Source of the DNA: Brevipalpus yothersi
Taxonomy: Eukaryota; Arthropoda; Arachnida; Trombidiformes; Tenuipalpidae
Direction: 5' to 3'
Assembly (NCBI GenBank): GCA_003956705.1
Contig: QZCP01000024.1
Span: forward strand, 262,815 to 326,814
Length of the DNA stretch: 64,000 nucleotides
Position numbers and translations under genes: made by a program. Below the pieces are notes generated by a model. The model saw nothing but the letters and a program-made list of their open reading frames with translations. It ran no database searches and was not told the DNA's origin. Shown here piece by piece: positions 12,104-21,758 of the stretch. Numbering within the stretch: the stretch's first letter is position 1; the number at the start of each line of letters is the position of its first letter.

Positions 12104-13379
12104 ATGAGTGCCACAAGGGAGAGACCCCAACAGCGAACACATGAGGTAGAGGATTCCGTTCAACAGGTATTTGAGGAAGAAGAGGAACAGTATGGACCTC
12201 AGCGTATTAAGAAGCTCCAAGTAAGTTTGAAAATAATCTTTTTGGTGGTGTATGTCATTCATTAGTTATTAATTGTTTCACTTTAGGGTGGTAATATCAC
12301 TGCTAATGATATAAGAAATCTGCAAGAGGCTGGATTCCACACGGTTGATGCTATTGCTTTCACCACCAAGAAAAATTTATCCTTAGTCAAAGGTATCGGT
12401 GACACAAAAGTTGATCGGCTTATAGTAAGTATTTGTTTTCTTTTCTATTCTGAAATTATGGTTTAACTTTGAAGATTTGATGTTCTTCTCAGGCAGAAGC
12501 TCAAAAGTTATGTCCCCTTGGATTCACCACAGCTCGTGAGTACCATAAGAAAAGAGCTGAATTGATACAAATCACTACTGGCTCCCAGCAACTTGATCAA
12601 CTACTAGGAGGTTAGTTATGCTCTCCAATGAATTTAATCGAAAGTGAATACTCATAAACACTAATCTTTTCGCAGGCGGTTTCGAGACAGGTTCTATAAC
12701 TGAGCTATTCGGAGAGTTTAGGACTGGCAAATCTCAGATATGTCATGCCTTAGCTGTAAACTGTCAACTACCTATCGAGCAAGGAGGGGCTGAAGGGAAG
12801 GCGATGTATATCGATACTGAAGGAACTTTCCGTCCAGAACGTTTACTTGATTGTGCTGCTAGATACAAACTCGAAGGAGAAAGTGTCCTAGATAATGTAG
12901 CTTTCGCCAGAGCCTACCACACTGATCAACAACTCTCACTACTTCTACAAGCTGCTGCCATGATGTCCGAGTCACGATATGCCTTGCTGGTGGTGGACAG
13001 TGCTACTGCACTCTATCGAACAGATTATTGTGGTCGTGGTGAGCTCGCAGCTCGTCAAATGCATCTAGCTCGATTTTTGCGACTCCTCCAAAGACTCGCT
13101 GATGAGTTTGGAATTGCTGTTGTGATAACTAACCAGGTTGTTGCTCAAGTGGATGGAATGTCAATGCAACCGGACGCTAAGAAGCCTATCGGAGGCAATA
13201 TACTGGCTCACGCATCTACTACTCGACTTTATTTGAGGAAGGGTAAAGGAGAAACTCGAATATGTAAGGTCTATGATTCTCCAAGCTTGCCTGAATCAGA
13301 GGCCAAGTTTGCCATTCTACAAGACGGTATTGGAGATGCTCCTGAAGAGGATAAGGAGAGAAGGAGAAGAGATGATTAG
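12104..13379 (+). CDS. RAD51: DNA repair recombinase RAD51
   Basis: Four exons are inferred: 12104-12220, 12287-12424, 12493-12610 and 12676-13379, all with GT..AG introns of 62-68 nt and consistent phase. They give 358 residues against 339 in human. RAD51 forms the nucleoprotein filament for homology search and strand exchange in the nucleus. Visible features are an acidic N-terminal region (VFEEEEEQYGP), the helix-hairpin-helix domain (NITANDIRNLQEAGF, LVKGIGDTKVDRL), the linker (FTTAREYHKKR), Walker A GEFRTGKS at about 137-144 (Ser instead of the usual Thr at the last position, chemically conservative), EGTFRPERL, Walker B LLVVDS near 230, the L1/L2 region with ITNQVVAQVDG, and PIGGNILAHASTTRL. 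The C-terminus is extended compared with vertebrates: after FAILQDGIGDA it runs into a charged tail of about 14 residues rich in Glu, Lys and Arg. Part of this 3' end is duplicated at 17.5 kb. Confidence 0.96.
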
Positions 13380-14283
13380 TATATATTCCTCTGGAGAAAA
13401 TTCATCATTATTTGAATTTTCATTAAAGTGAAAGAAGAAGCAAGTATGATAGAGTGAGTTCTGGGAGTGAGAAGTAAAATGTATATTCCCACAATATCCA
13501 CAATTAAACTTGAAAGATGGTTGAATCAATTTTGTTTCAAATGAAGAAATTTATTTGATAATCTGAAATTCCAACTTGAAGTTTGGTCGAGGTAAGCCTA
13601 GAGAAATTCCTCCAATGTCCCTGTTTGTTCTCGAAACTGGTAGTTGATTGAATTAATCAAAACTTAGTCTGCTGAGAGAGTTAATTTTTTCACATCAATC
13701 CTCTCATTTTACTAGAATATAGTGTTAGCTAGACTTTATTTATTCCCCCAAGATCAAAATGAAGAATTAACACTGAAAACTTCTCCCAGAAACTAGTCCC
13801 TCAAAACGACCCTAAAGTATTATATTGAATCGTGCTCGTTTTTAACGGTTGGTCACCCTTTACTAAAAATTATCAGGAAACTCTATCACAAAAATGAAAA
13901 AAGCTAGGCATTTTATCAAGCAAGGGAAGCTTCATGCCTGGACTGCCTTCATACACTTGGAATTTGTAGTAATTTGTACTGAGAAACTTCTTCTCTTCTG
14001 TGATTCCACTCTCAGATTGACATGTTCTCCTCGCTTTGACTGACCATAATTAGTTCAACAGTAAGTCGGTTTGCTACACTCATCAACGAAGAAAAATATT
14101 TTCACGATTGGTCCTATCAATTTCGAGGAGACGGAGAGCATAATTTTTTCACGTTTCTTTCGTACTAGGATAATTCCGTCGAACAAGAAAACCTTTTGAA
14201 TGTGTATGCTAAATCATCGATACATCTTGAAAGTGTCGATATGTTCGCGTTAACATATCAACTTAATTAAACGTGAGGGATGC
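13380..14283. other. Intergenic, RAD51 3' flank
   Basis: AT-rich sequence with no gene, RNA gene or transposon feature that I can support. The first 100-150 bp are likely the RAD51 3' UTR. Confidence 0.5.
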
Positions 14284-14529
14284 TGAAGTGAAAACAATGA
14301 ATCAATCTGATTTTTGTTGTCTCTGAGATATAATTTCACGCAGACTATTTTTTTTGTCTTTAAAACTTTTCTCCAATATTGATTTATTTTTTTCCAACTC
14401 TTGTACTCTTTCGGTGCTCAGTTTGATAGCTCTCTCAAAGTCTTTGGTGATGGTCTTGTGTGGTGCTAACTCCACTCTTCATTCCTAATCCATGGTAATC
14501 AATTCTATCAACTAGTTACTGCTTTCTTT

Positions 14530-15126
14530 AACCAAAATGTTCCACAACACTCAAGAAGAGCAGGCCAGAGAGTTAGAGAGAGAAGAGGTAGCTTCTTAAA
14601 CAGCTTTGAACGATCTGACCGATGGCGGCAACCTTTCACGGATATTAGATCAAATTGTAGATAGAGATACAATTCCGAAGCCAGTGAAAGTCGTCAAAAC
14701 GCTCGGCCTCAACAATCAAGATCAGCTAGAGATGAACGAGAAAATCTTCATGAAGATATCTCGAAACGACACAATAAATCAAGCCTACCTGCTAGCAAGA
14801 TGGAGAGTGTTTCGGCTGTGTCAACACCGACAACTCTCATCGAAGCCTGTCTCTCTGCAAGAGCTATTGGACCATCAGAAAAAAGACAAAATTGTGATTC
14901 ATCCACTACCATTGAACATCGTATGGATAATTTTACAAACTATCAAGAATCCACGAGTTCGTGTACACAGAAGAGTGATCGACGTGATGATGCTGGAGTC
15001 GCATTGTTATCTACGAAACCGATGGACATCTTCTGCCCGATATACCATCGGGAAAGACCGATGATGCTTACACATCTACTGGCTCAACACTTATGCGAAT
15101 GGGGATGCAGTTGCTCGGATCAGGTA
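14530..15126 (+). pseudogene. Unidentified coding-like fragment with one in-frame stop
   Basis: Inside the DNA that splits the prefoldin copy, one reading frame stays open for about 200 codons except for a single TAG near 14665. It is Arg/Ser/Gln-rich at first (around RRAGQRVRERRGSFLNSF), then reads MESVSAVSTPTTLIEACLS from 14800 and ends CEWGCSCSDQ before a GTAATA that could be a donor. The amino-acid composition is far less repetitive than the shadow frames nearby, suggesting a captured exon. I do not recognise the family. A chance open frame is possible. Confidence 0.35.
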
Positions 15127-15466
15127 ATACACCAACTAATTTGTCCTCTAAACCACAGCCTGAAGCTACAAAAGGAAATATTTCAAATTCTGGTAAACTC
15201 AAATCGAGAAACTCACCCAGAATCACCATAATTAATAAGGAAACGCTACCCTTCCCCAAAAATCTTTGATCTTTTCACCTACTATCACTTTGATACTTTC
15301 CCTCTCTGTCTCTCTCTCTCTCTCACACATTTATGGTGTTGGAAAGAAAAATTGTCAGTGAAGAGGCAAATCTATTTCTCATAGTTCTAGCATATAAAAA
15401 TGCACCAAATTTCTTGAGAAACTAGACCAAGTCGAGGACTAACTCTGTATAAAATCTGAGACCATT

Positions 15467-15819
15467 TTGATCAATGACTCATTGATCAGGTTCCTTGTGG
15501 ACAACATGACCGAAAAAAGAGAAAGGCGTTCGGAATTGATTTTGTTGTTGGAAAATGTGTCTGATTCAGTTGAAAAAGTTGCTAAATTAGCTGAAGTTAG
15601 TGAAAAAATGGTTTACAGGAGAATTAAAGAAAATTTTGGGCCTTGGAGAAAGGTTGGATCAGGGTGTAAGCCTATCTACAATGGTGCAGCACGTCGAGGT
15701 CTTGGGTCGTTCGCGTACAAGCATCCTGACAGCAGCAGGGCTGTTAGAGTCTTATATGACCAAAAAGCCCATCCTCTTATGTATGAACCCTGTTTCAAGA
15801 AAATACCACTTTCATGTCA
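15467..15819 (+). mobile_element. Tc1/mariner-type transposase N-terminal fragment
   Basis: The frame from about 15506 reads MTEKRERRSELILLLENV, then VEKVAKLAEVSEKMVYRRIKENF and GSGCKP. This is the helix-turn-helix plus GRPR-like linker layout of Tc1/mariner DNA-binding domains (SGCKP in place of SGRPR). A second helical region follows (NGAARRGLGSFAYKHP). The frame stops resembling transposase at about 15815, exactly where block 2 of the duplicated prefoldin locus begins, so the catalytic DDE half is absent. It is a truncated copy that cannot transpose by itself. Confidence 0.6.
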
Positions 15820-16046
15820 GCTCTTGAAATTGTCGTTTCAACTCGAGATCAACTGTGGCTAAAAATAATTCAGATGACCAAAATACATCAATACTCATCA
15901 AACGAGCCATAAGGGATTCAGGATCACTTCCCATAATGGATGACAATTGTTTCAAACCCACAAAAATGAAGATATGAACATCAAACAACTTTCGTTTTGG
16001 GTGAAAACGAAACTCTCGAACTTAGATGTGAGCTCATGAAAGAAGT

Positions 16047-16082
<36 letters not shown>

Positions 16083-16260
16083 CTCGCTCTTCATTTATGA
16101 GGTCTTTGGACACCAGAACGCAATAGCTGTCGCTTGGACGTCCGAGGTACCTCGAGGTTGGAAAATATTCTCGCAATCTTCAGATTTTCTCTCACTTAAA
16201 TTATCAGTGTATCTATTAAGTTCGTGCATTTGCCATGGAAAATTTTTACTAACTTGAAAT

Positions 16261-17490
16261 TTTCTCTACTGAATGAGAGCTTCTGGTCAAAGAATTGATT
16301 TAGACATGAACTTTCCAGGGAGAAATTTCAAACAAAGTCAGGTAACGAGTTCGAAGCGCTGATAACGGCGTTGTAGAAAATGATCGAACTCATCGATTCC
16401 CCGGTTCTAATTGCTATATCTTGCCAGGATGCTGGGGTTCTAAGATGCGCTTCATGAAACTACTCAGAACAGTCCCATAATTGATTTTTTTGAAAAAATC
16501 CCAAAAAGATCATTTTTCCGAAAACTGCCTCACTTAGAACCAAAAAAATCATAAATTTCATCAGGGAATCGAATTTTTGTTCTAAAATGACTAATTTTCT
16601 GCCAAATAGCTAAAATTTTCTAATGTGGATATTAACCCCCTGGCCATAAGTTCCTGGACAAAGTTCAGTTTTCAATAACTATCAGGATTCTGAATGGATG
16701 AATCTCATATTGCTATTATAAATCCCTCAGATATCGAGCAATAATATGACATGAGTTTGGGCTAGAAAAAATCCGAGATGAGAAGAATCTAGAACTCAGA
16801 AAGATATTCGATAATTTTACCTTCGATCGGTCATTTCAGAGTTCGAAGAAAAATTAGTGTTTGTGTTAGAAAAATGTTTTCAGAGAAAACTATCACTTTC
16901 TGATGATAAATATACTCTAAAAAATTTTCTGACATAAAGAAAAAAATACTTCGCTTCAGATCAATTCAGAACTCTGATCTTACTGTAAATTGGATCTAAT
17001 CAGCATTATCTCTATGGGGGTGCTAGTTGTGCTGAAATTTGACTATTGTTGAAATATTTCATGGATTTTTTTGCAGCAAAGATCGATGAAACAATTCAAG
17101 CTGAATTTATTTGAGGAAAGATATCCAATCCTCCATTTGAGCCAAAGATCAATGTTGAAAAGAACTAAAAACTGAAAATGATAACTGTTTTAGAAAAATC
17201 TAGCTGAACGGATTTCTTCTTGACTAAATGAGAAGTTTATCAAATCAAAAATTATGTCTCTAAGATTACTCATTCGCCTGATATGGCAATTTCTTTTTTG
17301 TCCAGCTACTTATGGCCGTTATTCAAAAGTTCAAAGGAAAAACTCCTCGAATACTTTTTTTCATGCCAGATCCACGAATTTAATAGACACATTGATACAT
17401 TCCAATTTTTTCGATCTAGGATATAGTGAACTTTTCATTTCGTCAATTTTTTTACCAGAACACTTGGCCTTGTTCAAAATTCTGCTCTAA
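16261..17490. other. AT-rich stretch without supported genes
   Basis: Over 1.2 kb without a recognisable gene or transposon domain. The part near 17410-17490 loosely resembles sequence upstream of the intact prefoldin gene near 26350-26440, so an additional insertion between is possible. That similarity is weak and seen only by eye. Confidence 0.4.
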
Positions 17491-17492
17491 AT

Positions 17493-17598
17493 GTTTGCAA
17501 GAATCGGAGGCCAAATTTGCCATTCTACAAGACGGTATTGGAGATGCTCCTTAACAGGATGGAGAGGATAAAGAGAGGAGGAGAAGAGATGATCAGAA
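17493..17598 (+). pseudogene. Duplicated fragment of the RAD51 3' coding end
   Basis: About 100 bp match the last part of RAD51 exon 4 (13295-13379). The run from GCCA at about 17508 to GCTCCT at about 17550 is identical to the gene except for one base. After that the copy has TAACAGG where the gene has GAAGAGG, giving a premature stop, then the purine-rich tail with small indels. No upstream RAD51 sequence is attached beyond a short, more diverged lead-in. The near identity suggests a recent duplication or conversion. Confidence 0.85.
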
Positions 17599-17850
17599 CC
17601 ATCTTTCGAAGCAAATTTATCTTTGCTTTACTCTCTACAAAAGAAAACAGATGAAATTGAAAAGTTCTTCAAGAACTTCAGCTAGGCTGACCATCTTAGG
17701 ATATGAGTACATTCTATCAAAGAACCAAAATGAACACTTTTGAACCTCTGGCGTCTGGCTGCCTGCATATCTTAGGGGTTTTTTATGGTTTCATTTTGTT
17801 CATCATATAGTTGAGATAATTTCTGGATTCTTTCCAAAATTTTAGTGAAA

Positions 17851-18698
17851 ATGGTAAACAAAAAATTTGATGATGAAGTTTTTGAGAAAGTTCGCGAGTT
17901 GTTAAAACTTTGTTGGTCCTTCAGGAAGATCAAAGAGCACATGTTAAAGTATGGAGTGATAGTTCAGCGCGAGTTACTGCATCGACTTTCAACGAGCTGA
18001 AAAATGCGATTCGACGCGAGCTTCGAAAAGTTCCACTTGATATGACAGAACGAGCTATGAGAGCCTTGTCCAAAGATGTTCACCAAATCATCACCAGTAA
18101 TGAAAAAAATATCTCATTCATCTCATAATGGAGGTGTAAAAAAATTCTATTACAAGAATGCCAAAGATAAGGCTCGCTGTCTTGTAGCGCGTCGAGCTAA
18201 AGGCTATCGAAAAGGGGGTGATGTTGTGGGGTGGGATATCCTGGAATGGTGTAATCAAAATTACGATTTATTGACCCTGGGTTGACAGTTATCTCAGATT
18301 TCTATATCGAAAGAGTTTTAAAACCTTTAATTAAGAGAGCTTTGCCCAGGTTATACTCTGATAAAACGGGCATCTTCCAACAGGACTAAGCCCCATCCCA
18401 TGCCTCGAAAGAAACGCTCTCCTTCCTCACTCAACAAGAAATTAAATTCATCCCAACAGATATGTGGACCCCATGTTCCCCAGATAATGCTCTAATGCAC
18501 TACTCTATCTGGGCTATCATGCATAATGCTCTAAAAAAGCGTCGAGTTAAGTCCATTCGGAGCCTCAAGCGAGTGCTAAATTCGATATGGAGAAAGTTTT
18601 CCCTCGAAACTATCCGCAAAGTTCTCGAAAATTGGCCCAAACGGTGTTCTCGAATTTATGATGTCCGTGGGGACAATATCGAGCCTTTTCGTGATTAA
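17851..18698 (+). mobile_element. Degenerate mariner-type transposase pseudogene
   Basis: A frameshifted mariner-like coding region. It opens at ATG 17851 with MVNKKFDDEVFEKVRELL, continues in another frame through ELKNAIRRELRKVPLDMTER, then GVIK and a DDE-like half. That half contains IFQQD followed by a stop and APSH (family QQDGAPSH), FIPTDMWTPCSPDN, YSIWAIMHNALKKRRVKS and a C-terminus ending NIEPFRD with TAA at 18696-18698. The second catalytic Asp is present. The third acidic position, normally Asp in LDYSIW, reads MHYSIW, so it is lost. The first catalytic Asp region appears deleted. Several in-frame stops and frameshifts make it inactive. I could not find a left inverted repeat. Confidence 0.8.
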
Positions 18699-18781
18699 AT
18701 CACTTTTCATTTCTACGTGATAACGCTTCAAATTCGTCCGAAAGACTTTTACACCTGACTGTAGACAAGTTTAAAAAGATA

Positions 18782-19664
18782 CAGTCAAAGCAAAATGAGA
18801 CCATACACTGGTCAATATGAGAAGAACACGAATCAAAATGAGACCAACAGTCGAGGTCGAGAAATTCTCCTTGTTGTCTCGAGTCAAAATGAATGAAACA
18901 GTAGTCAATATCGGTTAAAAATTAATCAAAATGAGAGCAACATCAGTTTTCTATCATAGCTTCCTGAATACATCGCGGGATATATTTCATCATGTGTGTA
19001 TAGTAATTCATACATTCCTGTGGACTGATCATTTGAGATGCTAGCTCAACTCCTCTGAAAACTTCTTCATGATCTGATGGTTTGAATTTTTTCACCTAGT
19101 GTTTCAACTGATTGAAAAGGTTTTCGATAGGGTTCAGGAAGGGCGAATATGGAGGCAGGAAAACTATTTGATGAGAGGTTGAGGTGATTAAATTTTCTAC
19201 TAGTTGTGCATGATGAAATAGAACATTGTCCATCACAATATAAGCATCTGAAATTGATGATGACTCGAGATAAGAAATGAATTCTTTCAAATATTCGATG
19301 AATGATTCGGTACCATAGGCTCGCTCTTTGCATTCGTAAAAGAACAAACTTTCACAATTCATCGCAGCACAAATTGAATAAGCTCTAACTCGAACAGCTT
19401 GAACGGGAACGTTTGCTCTTCCACCTTTCTTGGACCATCCATAGTTCATCGAATTTATACCAAATTTTTGACCTCTTCTTATCGTTTTTTTAGAGAAGAA
19501 AAAGTGTTTGTCTCTTTTTGAGTCATGTTCCTCAGAAAATGAACAGTGTTTGGTTCATTTTGACTCCATCGGTGACCTGACCTAGGTGCTCAAGGATGTT
19601 CTTCTCATTTTGATGAGTGTTGTCTAGATTTTGATAAATGTATGGTCTCATTTTAGTTTGACTG
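18782..19664 (-). mobile_element. IS630/Tc1-type element with TIRs and TA target duplication, truncated transposase
   Basis: The ends are inverted repeats beginning CAGTCAAA and sharing AAAATGAGACCATAC (left 18782-18807, right 19639-19664), each flanked by TA (18780-18781 and 19665-19666), the Tc1/mariner signature. The - strand carries the C-terminal part of a DDE transposase from about 19490 to 19096: NYGWSKKGGRANV, a DDE Asp in AYIVMDNVLFHHAQ, and PPYSPFLNPIENLFNQLKH with the final Glu. After LKH there is a stop, then the frame continues coding-like (VKKFKPSDHEEVF...) to about 18955. The HTH domain and first catalytic Asp are missing, so the 883-bp copy is internally deleted and non-autonomous. 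Repeated TCAAAATGAG words inside both ends look like subterminal transposase-binding repeats. Confidence 0.85.
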
Positions 19665-19764
19665 TAATGGTACTCAGATCGAAAATTTCCAATGAATACA
19701 AGCGAATCAGTGAATTTTCAAAAGTGTTCAGTTTGGTTTTTTCATAACCTGTAGGTGATAAAAT

Positions 19765-20050
19765 TCATCTAATAAATTTTTCAAATAAATGGTCATCTGG
19801 ATAAAGAGTAGTCTTATTTTGGCTACCATTTACATGCACTTGAGATGACGTGCTTGTTGTGGAGGGGATATTTTGAGTTACAGTGGATTTCACTTGAATT
19901 AAGAGTGTTCTTCGAAAGAAATGAGACTTTTTGCCAACATGATTGGGGTTCTTCATGCAGGCAGCAAGGACAATTCAGGTCTATCAAATGAGAATGGAAT
20001 TTATTTAGAAGAAAATAGATGAGCGTCAAGTAAACATGATTTTTCCATCA
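19765..20050 (-). repeat. Dispersed repeat family, copy A (coding-like, CxxC motif)
   Basis: Read on the - strand, this block is clearly related to 23.70-23.90 kb on the + strand: both have a run including TTTACTTGACG, CTGAATTGTCCTT, AATCATGTT and TTTCTTTCGAA. Translated, copy A gives LNCPCCLHEEPQSCWQKVSFLSKNT-like text, and copy B gives LNCPYC in the same register but with stops. A third, shorter related piece lies near 20370-20440. The conserved CPxC suggests descent from a zinc-ribbon or zinc-finger coding segment, perhaps of a transposon. No intact gene remains. Confidence 0.6.
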
Positions 20051-20658
20051 AATTAATCGTCAGTAGGTATTTTTTGTGTTATACGGTTGTGTACGATGAG
20101 CGCAACCCAACATATAAGTAATCAGTAGTAGTTAGTATTAATAGTTAGCCTAGCACTGTTCAGTAATAGCACGTCAATAGCAAGTACTTGTACTCTAGTA
20201 AAATAGAAAACTTCAGATACTCTTGCATAATCGCGAGGCATTTTCCCTACTCAAGCATGAAAGCTTGAACATCCACTCCAATCTCTACTCTAAATGATCC
20301 CAATTCCATCTGCAAGACCTCTAATTATGATGCTCACCTGTGCCCTTCACCCTCTTCTCAACCTTGTATATCTTTTTTGAAGAGAAAAAAGTCCAAACTC
20401 ATTTGAAAAATGCACTTATTTCAAGTGAAATTCACTGTAAGTTCTTGGGTTCCATCCTATGAGAATGCTGTTTTGAAGATCTTTCCAGGCTCAACGGTGA
20501 TTTCGATTCGAGACTTTGAGACATGGGAACATCAGAATGCTCAGTCTTTTAGAATAGGGTCTTATTTTACAGTAAGATAATTTTACTTCTTTGGATTGCC
20601 AGAAGTTATTAAGTATAAAGTTTCGAATGCTTACATGGTACAAAAAAACAAAAAAAAT

Positions 20659-21545
20659 TTACAAAAGATTCCCATTTATGGGAGGTCGATCGATTTTCAG
20701 ACGACAAGCCTTTGCTTGTTTGATCAGATCCTTGGCATCTTCAGGTGTGAGATTGGATTTTTTGAGTGAAGCCCGACTGATAATGGTCTCGTTCTCATAA
20801 GTTCTTTTGTGATTGTTAGCTTTTTTGAATCCTGGACTCTGGGTATCTGACAGCTCTGAATAAGAAATATTCGTCCTGCAGTTCTGTTCATGTTTAGCAA
20901 TTAAAGATTGCTTCTCGTGTGCATAGACTAGCTTTTTGGGTAAGTTGTGCTTTATATACTTCCAGCCAAAGTCAGAGAAGAGATCAACTTCTCCATGAGA
21001 TTCTATTAATTTTTTTTGGATATCGTGGAGTAACTTCTTGATTGTCTTCTTTTCCCTCTCAGAGAGAAGATTGATGTCCAGATGATCAAGCCAAACTATG
21101 GGTCCATGAGACTCAAAGGTTGAATCATTTTCTCTTGGAACTAACCCAAAAATATCTCGCATGTGAGCTGTCTTGGATGCATCTCGAACTGATGGTTCAC
21201 TGACGACTTTCAGTGACGATTTCTTTCGTCGAAGTGGATATGATGATTGACTAGATCTTGTTTGCTCATCGCAAAGTAGGAAGAAGTATTTATTTAGAGT
21301 CCTGAGAGCTGAAAAAATTAATTCGCGATTGGTGAGCTCAAGTGTGGGATAACATTCTTTGTTGATTTATGACCATACTCACATATATCGCTCAAAATGT
21401 CATAATTCTTGAGCTTCATCTTTGATCCTTTTGGAGACCTAAGATGACAGAACGAGAATAAAATGAGTTCTGAGAGGGTGATCAGTGGCTCACCGGCCAG
21501 AGGAGAAAAAGAGAAAATTTTTACATTTTCGTAATAATTAATCAT
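20659..21545 (-). CDS. Unidentified two-exon protein, about 270 residues
   Basis: Two exons join in phase: 21545-21383 (ATG at 21545, GTGAGT donor) and 21308-20659 (TTTTTTCAG acceptor), with a 74-nt intron. The joined frame has no stop over 270 codons. Exon 1 begins MINYYENVKIFSFSPLAG, and a second candidate start (MKLKNYDILSDI) lies near its end. Exon 2 reads SLRTLNKYFFLL, a basic Ser-rich patch (YPLRRKKSSLKVV), an acidic/helical middle (HLDINLLSEREKKTIKKLL), and a basic tail with LTPEDAKDLIKQAKACRLK before NGNLL and the stop. It has no signal peptide, membrane segment or known catalytic motif. The charge pattern suggests a soluble, possibly nuclear protein. Splice signals and phase argue that it is real, but I do not recognise the family. 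Confidence 0.6.
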
Positions 21546-21758
21546 CGATTACAAGTCAATCGTAAAGATTGTTATTAGTAAGACGCTGCTCTCGCAGTGC
21601 AAGGGTCACAAACATTGTTGATGAGTAGGTAAAGAACAAACAGTGGAAAAAGAGCAATCACTTGATCATTAAGGTTGGGTTCAAAGATAATTTTTGTCCA
21701 TCAGATTATTGTGAAAGATTACTCATCTATCAGCCTCTCCAACAAGTTTTTTGTCTAT

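Larger units (their letters stand above)
14284..16260 (-). pseudogene. Broken duplicate of the prefoldin-1 gene, split by inserted DNA
   Basis: Two blocks match the intact PFDN1 locus at 25.6 kb. Block 1 (14284-14466) corresponds to its 3' coding end, with the same antisense words such as the QRQQKSD tail region and many identical 20-bp runs, but with substitutions. Block 2 (about 15820-16230) corresponds to the 5' part of coding exon 2, the intron, the ATGG mini-exon and the upstream region. The parent segment of about 165 bp between them is missing and is replaced here by about 1.35 kb of other DNA. The donor after the ATGG exon is also damaged: the parent reads GTAAGT after ATGG, the copy reads GAAGTG. 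The CT tract in the copy's 5' flank (16050-16090) is expanded relative to the parent. The copy cannot encode prefoldin. Confidence 0.85.

Noticed and set aside
18721..18766. Possible right inverted repeat of the mariner pseudogene (ending ACACCTGACTGTA)
   Set aside because: No matching left end was found upstream of 17851, so element boundaries cannot be claimed.
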